Of a stretch of DNA of 64,000 bases, positions 55,159 through 64,000 are shown in pieces (the first letter of the stretch is position 1; every line of letters begins with the position of its first letter). This DNA comes from Todiramphus chloris collaris. Taxonomy: Eukaryota > Chordata > Aves > Coraciiformes > Alcedinidae. The DNA lies in contig JANVCC010000022.1 of assembly GCA_025345505.1 (NCBI GenBank), forward strand, positions 26,139,621 to 26,203,620, given 5' to 3'. Made by a program: the position numbers and the translations under genes. The notes beneath the pieces were generated by a model, which saw nothing but the letters and a program-made list of their open reading frames with translations, searched no databases and had not been told where the DNA came from.

Positions 55159-58100
55159 TGCTCTGTTCTTTTTGCACAGGGAAAAAAAAAAACAACCCTA
55201 AATCCCAGCGGGTGCTGTGTTTTCTCCAGGCTGTTGTTTCCCCCCATTCCTCGATGGCAGATTGGGGCCCCCGGACAGATGCGGGGCAGTGGGCGTGGGA
55301 AGAAGGAGGGGTTGTGCTGCTGCTTGTCAGCCGCAGCTTGTGTTCACCAGATGCTGGCTAACCAGACAGCCCCCAAACTTCCTATATGGCTCCAGCTCCA
55401 GCTTGGGCTTTTGTTTACCAGAAGGCATCTCTCTGGCTTGCGCTGCAGGCACTGGGTGCTCTTCAAATCCCGCTGCTTTCTCCCAGGCTGCCTTCAGGTG
55501 CTGTCTGTCCATCCTTGGACATACATCCCCTTTGAGTCTGTCTCCTGCAGGGAGCGGGATGGGATGACACTGGTATGGGGTCTTTTGCCTTTGCTGAGGT
55601 GTGGTTTGGGCTCTGGTCCCATTAAATCCCACTCCCTGCCCCTTTTGGAGCCATCCTACTTCCCCGTGCCTGGCAAAACTTCCCCCGAAGTCTCAGGCCT
55701 GGGTTTTGCAGTGTTGGAGGAGAAATTCCCAGCATCCGTCAGAGCCCTCAGCCCCCGGCTCTCTGGCTCCGCTCCTTCCTCTCCTTGCTGGGTTGGTGGC
55801 CAAGACCCAGCCCCCGGGATGGATTGAGTTTAATTATACAAGAAATATCAGCCAGAGCAGCGGCAGTTTCTCTGGCGCCAGCACTGCTGCGGCTCAGAGG
55901 TTCAGAGCTTCTCCTGGGAGTCGGCAGCACTAAAAATACCTTCTGCTTTTCTTTAAAATAGCTGCAGGGTGAGGGGCGGGTCGAGGGGGCTGCTTGCGCC
56001 AGGACCCCATGCTGCGGGGCTTGTGCTGGGAGACAGAGGCAAGAGGGGTAAAAAAAGAACGGGGAGGAGGTGGGATGTTTCTGGCCTCCCAGAAATAGCT
56101 GTGGGCCTGTGGGTGGGCACCCAAATGAGGTGCCCTCAGAGAGGAGGCTGTACCACAGGACCTTGGGAGGTACCTGGTGTCTGCCAGCCTCGGCCTTGGC
56201 TCTCCCCCATCTACCTGCTGGCAAGACAGGACATGCAGCCTCCTCTCCCTGTCTGACACAGCGAGGATGCTATTTCCTTGCCAGCTTTGCTTGGTTTTGT
56301 TTCTTCCCTGATTCCTGCTGGAATCAATTCTGCAGGAGCCGGCAACAGCCACCTGCCTGTTCCTGGTGCTCCTGTCCAGCTGGGAAGGATGCTGCAGGGT
56401 GTGCCCTGGGTCAGTAAGGAGAGACGGCCAGTGCCTAGTGAGGAGGCACAGGCAGACTATTTGTTGCAAGCCATAAAGCACTGTGCATTTCCCCACCCCC
56501 TCTTCTGCAGTTAATTCCCCATTTCCTTTCCAAAATTCCTCCGGAGCTTCTGGTTTGTGTTTTTCCTCGACATGTTCTTATCTGCCACTCGTTTCCCCTT
56601 GCTGGCTTTCACAAGCATGGGTCTTTTCAGATTTTTCAGAGTCTCCATGTTTGCAGCTTGCTGCTGTCTCCTGGCCGGGCTGGTGGCTCTGGTGTGACCA
56701 TCAGAAAAGGCAGGTCCCACCAGTCTGTGACAGGAAACCTTGACCCCATTGTATCTCCCTGTACCTATCAAGTCCCCACCTCAAGGTTCCCAAACCAGTG
56801 TTTTTTTCCTAATTTCAGCCCTTGGTCTAGAGACTCTGGGCCACTTGGGGAGTGTTTCTGGTGGGGCTGTGAAAGGTGGCAAAGTTTCTCTGCCTCCTGC
56901 TTCAGGAGAAAAGGGTGGGCATGCTGTTGGACAGTCAGGAAACCCCGGGTACTACACTGACGGCAAACATTGCTAGCAGAGTCCCTTGCAAATGTGGTTG
57001 TACTCTGAGCATCCCTTATTTAACAGATTTTAAAGCCCAGGACGCAGGGCCCATAGGCTTACTGGGTTGTGAGGTGCTGTTGGTAGCTAAAAGCTATCTG
57101 GAATGCCTTGCCCTGAACCCAGGGGGCTGCCCCCATCAAGGAGGGATGCTTCTGGGCAGAAACCCTGGAGGTGGGCCTGTCTCAACTCCCCCAGCCATTT
57201 TCTGTTGCCTATTCAAGAAACAGACCTCAGATTTGGATCAAAACTGGGATCACAGTGGTGGGTGGGGATGGGGCAGTTTCATCTTCTTTTGCTTTTACTC
57301 TTTCCCAGACTTCTCACAGTGATGCTGGGGCCCCCTCAGTAGTATCCTCAAGGGACAGAAAGCATGAAATAACTTGGCTTTTCCTGAGCATTGTGTCTGG
57401 GCAAAGGCCAAGAGCTAACCAGCCTCCCCAGGGTGGGAAGGGTGAAGCAGACCTGACGTTGGCAAAAGCCACCCTGGGGTTGGGGTGACCTATGTTCACA
57501 TCTGCACCATATTCAGCAAACAATGTCCCTGTCCTCCATCCTACTGCAACCACTAATGCCAGATGCTCGCAGCCATGTCCTTTCTGCTGGTCCAAACCTG
57601 CCCTCGCCCCACTGCCACACAAGGGAGGGACTTGTCTATGTGGAGCTGGGCTTGACCGATGCCACACTGCTGCCTGGCAAGCACTTGTGTCCCGTTTCCC
57701 AGAGCAGTTCAGGCTCTGCAGTGTTGTGGGCAGGATTGACTGGGACCTGAAATGAAAAACAGGGTGTTGAAGTTACTCAAGCATACTAGAAGATTTGATT
57801 GAGCGCTGTCTGCCATGCACACACGCACCCTTGTGCAGTGCACCACACACAGCTGAACGTGGGCATGTGCATGAGATCGCCGTTCGACCAAGCAGGACCT
57901 GTGGAAGTCCATCACAAGTCTGGCAGTGTGAAAAGCCATCCCAGAAATGGCTAGAGGCTTCATTATTATCCCTGGGAGATGTTACCGCTTGGAGAGGGGC
58001 ATCAACATGCTGCCTGTGGCGCAGGAGTTACCCACTCTCCACGGCCATGGTGGACAGGAAAAGGCAAGAAAAAGCGATTTGGGTTAAACGTTGAGCAAAG

Positions 58101-58737
58101 AAGGACAATGTGACAGTCTGGAGTGGTTTACCTGGAGAGGGACGTGGAGTCAAAATCCTGGAGGCGCTTGCTCGTAGGAAGGAGAGGGGCTGGGCTAGTC
58201 CCTCTCCAGAGCAGAGCAGAGCGGTCGGTAGGAGGCCCTGTCTGTCCCTCAGCTCTAAGGATGACGCCTAAGACTGGGCTGTCCTTCTGCCTTGTGAGGT
58301 TCTGGCTCCATCTACAGGGGTGTGCCTCCAAGTGCTGGAGCCCTTGGACTGATGCGTGCCCGAAGCAGGCTGGGAAGAAGGTGATGTCTCTTCGCCTGCA
58401 TCGCTTTCTCCTGCAGCTCCTGTCCCTCAGCACACCTCCGAGTTGTGCTCTTGCTCCTCTGCAGTGAACGGACAAACTCAGATGCAGTTCAGTTTGTACA
58501 TCTCGCAGGTAAAGGGGATGGGAGCCTGCGAGGTACCTGCGGGACCAGGGTGCACCTGGTAGGGGCACCCTGAGCTGGGTGCAGAGCACTCCCAGCACTG
58601 CTGGTCCCAAACGCACATGCTTTGCACAGGCCCTGCTGGAATCTCCCTGCCTTCCACATGAGTGCAGTGCAAAAATGGCCCTGTGCAGACCTTCAGTGTC
58701 ACTGACCCTTTCCACCCCCATGACACAACCTTGGCTG

Positions 58738-58804
58738 GAAAGAGAGGAAAAAGAGAGAAAAAAAGAAAAGAGAAAAGAAAAGAAAAGAAAAGAAAAGAAA
58801 AGAA
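58738..58804 (+). repeat. (AAAAG)n array, left part
   Basis: Purine-only repeat, irregular at first and then pure AAAAG pentamers, running into the assembly gap. Confidence 0.9.
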
Positions 58805-58904
58805 NNNNNNNNNNNNNNNNNNNNNNNNNNNNNNNNNNNNNNNNNNNNNNNNNNNNNNNNNNNNNNNNNNNNNNNNNNNNNNNNNNNNNNNNNNNNNNNN
58901 NNNN
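58805..58904. other. Assembly gap, exactly 100 N
   Basis: One hundred Ns inside the purine repeat. True length unknown. Confidence 0.98.
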
Positions 58905-59003
58905 AAAAGAAAAGAAAAGAAAAGAAAAGAAAAGAAAGGAAAAAAAAGAGAAAAGAGAAAGAAAAGAGAAAGAAAAGAAAAAAAAAAAAAGAAGAGAAGA
59001 AGA
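58905..59003 (+). repeat. (AAAAG)n array, right part
   Basis: The same pentamer continues after the gap and decays into A-rich and GAAGA sequence. Confidence 0.9.
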
Positions 59004-62000
59004 ATAAAAGCAAAGCACAGGGAAGGAATGAAATATTTGCAAGCTCATTGTTTTAAGCCTGCAACAACTGGATAAAACAAGCCACCAGTGAACAGCTTCT
59101 CGTGACTGGGCACAGTGCCCTTGCCAGAAGAGCCGGGCTCTAATGAAAACAGCATGTGAGAGGGGAGGTGGCATTGAATCAAAGCAGAGTGCAGCAGCAC
59201 CCTCGGCCCTGGTGTGGTGGAGCTCTGCTGGGATGCGCTACGGTCACACAAGAGGGCTGGGGAGGACAGGAGAAGTGCACTTTATTGCTGAAGCACCTCT
59301 TTGCCTTGGCTGTCTGCGGGGTGGCATGTGTGAGAGCAATCTGTCTTAATGGGAGATGCTTTGCAAATGCCTGTGGCTTTATTGAGATCTCAGTTTTTCC
59401 AGTGCTGTTGGGAATCCTTGCCTGTTTCTCCAGCTGGGAGAGCAGGGGAAAAATACTCACCCATCAGCCACAGGGTAATCTTGAAAGGCTTCTGCTCATG
59501 CAGGCTCCCTCTCTGGGCTGTGATTTTGCAAGTGCACTAGTCTGAGTAGGGCAAAACCAAGGAGGAAACCCTGGGTGAGTGGGAGAAAATGGTCATGGTG
59601 GCTCAGGATGCAGTGTTCTCTCTTTGAGACAGCTTGGATTGAGACGCTATTCCAGGACAGCATGAGGGGATTCTGGTACCTCTAGGGACCAAATACTGGT
59701 GGTATTTGGATGACCCCTGGGAGATGACTTTGTCACTTCTGTGTGTGGAGTGGTTTCCAAAATGTCACAGCTTTGCCAGCCTTTGGGTCCTCGTTAACAT
59801 TTGGGGTCCTTGGACACATATAGCCATGATCATCTCAGCTGAAATGTCTTCTTCCACTTATACTAGGAAGTCAAGTTCATTCTCATGAGCTTTGCCTTGT
59901 GCTCCTCAGTTCCCCATGGATCCCTCATGCTCCCTTAGGGTGGGAGGGAAAAAGAGGGTCCCTGAACACAATTTGTCTAACACTCTCTTCAGAGACCTTC
60001 TCATGCACATCTCCAGTCTTTGCTTCTGGCAGTTCAGGAAACACACTTCACTTGCTCCTCTGCTGAAGAGATGGTGCTCAAGGGCCACTGGGACCCTCCA
60101 CAGCTGAGAGGAGAGGCTGTATGTGGAGGCAGCGATCTCCCTGGGAGCACCGGAAAGGTTTGTAGGACATGCCTAGCATGCCTGGGACGTGTGGAACAGC
60201 CAAGCTGTCATTTTGGCACAGTGCCACTCAAGTAAGACATGAGGAGAAGCAGGAACCCTTGCCAAGGTCCTATTTTAAAGCAGCCCTGCCTTGAAGTCTT
60301 TGATACGAATAACACTGGAGATAGGGTTTCGCATGTCTATAGCTCACACTTCCACTCGAGAGAAACCTCAGCCTTGCTCAGACAGGCTGCTATCTGCCTC
60401 AGCTTTCTGGGTTGCAAGTGATCACTGTCCTTCACTCCCAAGGACCCTCAGCTCCAAGCCTTAGCCCCACTCAGAGTGGGATCCTAAAACACTTTCCATC
60501 AAGGAGAAAATGCTTGGCTGTGAGCTTTCTCAGGGCTCTGATGCTCATTCCTGTCTTTCCTCCTCTTCACACCACTGGGAAACAGGGAGACACCTCCTTT
60601 TTAGACACTTTGGAAACTACTGCATGAGGGAAAGAAAAATAACTCTGCAGAGTGTGAAGAATGAACCCAGGGCCCGTAACCATAGTCCACCTGGCCTCAC
60701 AAGTCCCCTCCAAGGTCAGCACCTTGCTGTCCCACCTCTGCTCTCTCCCTTCAGCTCATTTTGACCAAACTTCCTCTCAGAGCCACCAGCCCTGGGGGGA
60801 CATCTCCAGTGGAGGTGTTGAAGGGTTTGGTAATGCAAGTCCCAAGGCAATGCTGGCAATCTGAGCACACGTGGCTACTTCCCTCTGCCCCCCAGATGCT
60901 CTTCCACCTGTTTCCTCCCCTTTTGGTTTCTGCAGTCATGTGGGACCTTTCCTTATCCAGGGGACACACGCCATGCACAGGTGAGCTGCTCTGCTCTGGA
61001 GGTAGGCTTCCCCCCGGGCAGGGAGCCTGGTTGCTAGCACTGTGGGTTGACACCGCTAGAGGTCGGCCGGTCCCTACCGATGGGACCGCTGAGAGCAGGG
61101 GAAGGGAGCAGCAGGCCAAAGATGACTTCAAACAGCTTGGCTGATGGAGCCTTGTGTGTGTGTGTGTATTTGACAGACACTTCCTCTCGTATTGACATTT
61201 CTCCCGGCCCCGGGCCAGCTTTCCAGGCTTGGTGCTGCTCCTCTTATAGACTGGTGTATTTGACACGCTAGAAAAAAAATCAGGTCTCTAAGGGCAGGGG
61301 AGTGCTGGAATAGCTGGAATGCCAGCTTTTCCTGGAAAAAAGAAAAAAACAACCAAAGATTCAAGCAGGCAGCCGGTGCACATGAAGCTCTGGCAGCCTC
61401 CGGGGCAGACCCAGCCATTGGAAAGATGAAGAGAGCTAGTCTCAGCCTCATGCAGAAGGGTCTCAGAGCTGGTTGCACTCCTTCATTGCTCAGTGACCTG
61501 CAGGTTCTCAGGGCCTGGTCATGCCCTCAGGATCTTCCATTGAGCATGAAGCCCTTATAACTACCAGGTTTGGGTCCCACCCCCTTATAGTGCAATTAGG
61601 ATTAGGAATTCAGATCAGGGTAACAGTCAGGGGCTTTAAGGAGGATCCAGCTCCTCTGTTGCTCTGTTCTGTCCATCTATAGAACAAGAGAAGAAGCTGG
61701 CCTGGTGTACCTGGAGAAGGTAGGCTGCAATTAGACTGCATGTATTATCTGGAGTCCTTCTTAAGTTCAGCAAAACTGTGAACAGCAGGCAACAGGTTTG
61801 TTGAGAATGTTGCACTAACTGGATAATGATGAACAGGAGCTTTGGTACATCAGCTACTCCCCCTGAAACACCTTCTATGCAGCCCTCCTGTCCATCTGGC
61901 TCATGTGACCCCATCTCTTCTTGTCTATGCTTTATCCAAATAACACGTGAGACAGGCCTAACACAGCTGCATTGCTCTGGGAAACCCGAGATTAAAGTAC

Positions 62001-64000
62001 ACTGAGGCAGGAAATACCAGCAATACTGCAAGTGGCTTCTTGGGCCAGGACCCAGGCACCTTCCAAGCTGGTTGGAGATGGGATATTGCCACAAGCAGCA
62101 CAGATTCATACTGCTTTGCTTACATGGACACCACAGCAATCTTTCTCACTGTTTTTTTTTTTTAATTCCAGGACACTCCCCACTTTTGAGACCATTTTAC
62201 CCCTAAATGTCTGCACACGGGCCTTCCTGTACTGTCTGCCCACAGCTAGATTCAGCGTAGAGAAGTCTGCTTTTACTTTTATTTCTTCACAGGTTGTTTG
62301 GTTGCTTGCACGTCCAAGGTTGTATCTATGACAGTCATCGGGTTATTGATTGCCTTGAAGGATGCTACACACCCACAGTGTTGCTGAACCACAGTTCCAT
62401 GAAGAGCCCATGGGATGAATTTTCACCAGATTTTCAGGTCCCAGGGAGCTGTTAGAAGGGGGATGTACTTCCCTCATCTACCTAAGTTTTAGCTCACTGC
62501 AGGAGTGAACCACTTGGAGGATGTGCCTCAGTCACCTGGGTAGCAGCCAGAACTGATTCCATCCAGATGCTCTCTAAATGGCTTTCAGATGTCCCTCCTC
62601 TAGGAGAATGGCTTGGCACCTAATACCCAGTTTGAAGTGTGGCTCAGACAGGTTTCTCCTTGTCCAGTGCTTCCAAGAACTCATCAATCTAGCAGCTTCC
62701 TCAAGTCACCAGGTGTTCTGTCCTGCCAAGCCTTCTCCAAGGAGATGGTGATGACAAAGTTCACTTTATGGTAGGGGAGGAGCAAGCCTACCTCCAAGCA
62801 TTATCTCTGCCAGATATGGAGAAATGGGTGAAAGAAACTACAAAGCACTGGAAAATCAGACTGCACTGGTCATGGCCATCCCAGCAGCGGAGGAAACCTT
62901 GCTGGATAGAAATTAGCTTTCTGCTGCTGGACTTGGCTCTTAACTTCAAAGGGGGCTGAGCCTTAGCTGGTTTTGAACTCAGTATCTCAGTTCTTCCATT
63001 TGTTACCTAAAGCAGGCCAATTTTTGTAATTTTTGGAAACTCATTTCATGTAATATCATAACTCGACGGTACAAGAAAAAAATACTTTAAATAAATACCG
63101 GCTTGTTTTGTGACACAAAAACCAGATACAGTGTATGGAAAATATAACCTCCTTCCATCTGGAAATGGCTTGGAATTATCTACTTTTTCTTGTAACTTAT
63201 TTTCTACAAGTCTCTGCTTTGAGGGTGATTTACTGCAAACATCTCTGTGTTCCCTTTGCTGTATTGATTCATAAGAAATCTTTTCACAATGAAATCATAA
63301 TTTCCATGCACCAAAAAATTGTCAGATAGAAGATGAAGAATATTATTGTAACAGGAAAATGGTTAGGACAAAGAAAGCTTATAATTTTGTAAACAGAGGT
63401 TGGGAGGAGGCTTTTGGGATTGAGTTTCTGGGCAGCGAGTCAGAGGGTTTTTCTTTTCTTATTTTGAAGACTCTACTGGCAATGTCTACAACCCAGAAAG
63501 AAATAAATATAAACATTTCTCCTCTCCAACACGGCTTTGATAGTTCAATTAGAAGAATTGAGGATTTGATTAAGGATGTGCCCAGGAACCTTGTCTGTCT
63601 TGGACAACTGTTATAAACTTAAGGGTCCTCTCCAACCACTCCCAGCTTGCCAGAGACTTAGCGAGATGCTATCTTCTACTGCTGAATGTTTAAGCGACAA
63701 AGACGAAGGATTTCATGCCACAGATGTGATGGTGTCACCCATCCTCGGGGGGTAAAGAGGAGGCGAGGAGAGCACTTTCCAACTACAATGAAAATTTTGG
63801 AGTTAAAATCCATTGGAAAAAAAGGCTACAGTCTCCTTCCCTCCCATTAGTCACAGTGAGTAACTGGGAGAAGGGGGTGATGGTTGCGGAAAGGAATGAC
63901 ATTTCACTAAGAAAAACAGCTTATGGTATTTGCAAACACTTAGCAAAGCAGGTGATTACTGTTGTTTTGCTTGCTTAAACCATTCTTCTCTTTTGGATAA

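Larger units (their letters stand above)
50651..55180 (+). other. TNS1: 3' UTR of TNS1 (about 4.5 kb)
   Basis: No coding potential. The region turns AT-rich and repeat-rich compared with the introns. It contains an AAT array (51669-51700), a GT-rich stretch (52749-52788), T-runs, a CA array (53808-53846) and a GTT array (about 54757-54780). Many ATTTA pentamers suggest AU-rich instability elements. The end is set by the AATAAA at 55153. A second AATAAA at 54680 in an A-rich run could give a slightly shorter form. Tensin transcripts are known to carry long 3' UTRs. Confidence 0.75.
55190..64000. other. Intergenic region downstream of TNS1
   Basis: No exon, RNA gene or known repeat family could be supported in 8.8 kb. 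GC content falls toward the right end, where 63000-64000 is clearly AT-rich. It contains the (AAAAG)n array with an assembly gap and a short GT repeat (61153-61167). A near-consensus MEF2 site, CTAAAAATAC, lies at 55930. Open frames are short and without recognisable domains. In mammals the neighbours on this side are in the RUFY4/CXCR2/ARPC2 region, but I see none of them here. Confidence 0.55.

Noticed and set aside
58380..58560. Possible exon of a downstream gene (acceptor CTCCTGCAG at about 58416, donor-like GTAAAG at 58509)
   Set aside because: No recognisable peptide in any frame and no partner exons nearby.
58128..59174. 348-codon - strand open frame across the (AAAAG)n array and gap
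   Set aside because: Extended artificially by Ns and by a Phe/Leu/Ser simple repeat.
60770..60850. Possible interspersed-repeat fragment (GTGGAGGTGTTGAAGGG)
   Set aside because: Loose likeness to internal CR1 sequence but no continuous match that I can recognise.
63590..63650. Possible CR1 remnant (AACTTAAGGGTCCTCTCCAA)
   Set aside because: Only about 20 bases resemble the CR1 3' region and the terminal octamers are missing. Too little to call.
55190..64000. Expected neighbour genes (RUFY4, CXCR-type receptor, ARPC2)
   Set aside because: No seven-transmembrane, RUN/FYVE or ARPC2-like peptide could be seen in any frame.

Overview
The window holds one large vertebrate gene, tensin 1 (TNS1), on the + strand, apparently complete at its coding level. 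The organism is most likely a bird. The assembled protein matches chicken tensin from memory more closely than mammalian TNS1, intron 16 carries the 3' end of a CR1 retrotransposon with the avian-type terminal ATTCTATG repeats, and the introns are short and GC-rich. It is not the chicken itself, because many substitutions fall in the disordered middle region. I could not run any database comparison, so family statements rest on recognition.

Layout: positions 1-1100 are GC-rich upstream sequence and probable 5' UTR. Four very small N-terminal exons (9, 13, 15 and about 17 codons) are spread over 1101-13880. A compact cluster of eleven exons (14212-19385) encodes the catalytically dead tyrosine-phosphatase-like domain and the C2 domain. 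A single 1.7-kb exon (28219-29916) and six further exons up to 44985 encode the long disordered region. Nine exons (46333-50650) encode the C-terminal SH2 and PTB domains. A 3' UTR of about 4.5 kb follows, ending near 55180 after an AATAAA signal. The remaining 8.8 kb (55190-64000) shows no gene I can support.

The reconstructed main reading frame uses 31 coding exons, all with GT-AG introns and consistent phases. It totals 5268 nt (1755 residues plus stop). Three further in-frame alternatives are visible: a 28-codon cassette exon at 32316-32399, a 21-codon 3' extension of exon 18, and a 15-codon shortening of exon 15.

Outside the exons, the most notable structures are a 29-bp minisatellite whose unit carries a CCAAT core (about 3084-3546), several SRF-type CArG boxes (two of them paired with a second CArG-like element), a TEAD plus CArG pair in a CpG-rich block of intron 1, an AP-1/MEF2/AP-1 cluster in intron 20, and two assembly gaps that both lie inside purine/pyrimidine-asymmetric repeat arrays. 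I see no sign of a mobile gene cassette, defence system or other unknown multi-gene system. This reads as an ordinary vertebrate cytoskeletal gene with some interesting splicing and regulatory candidates.
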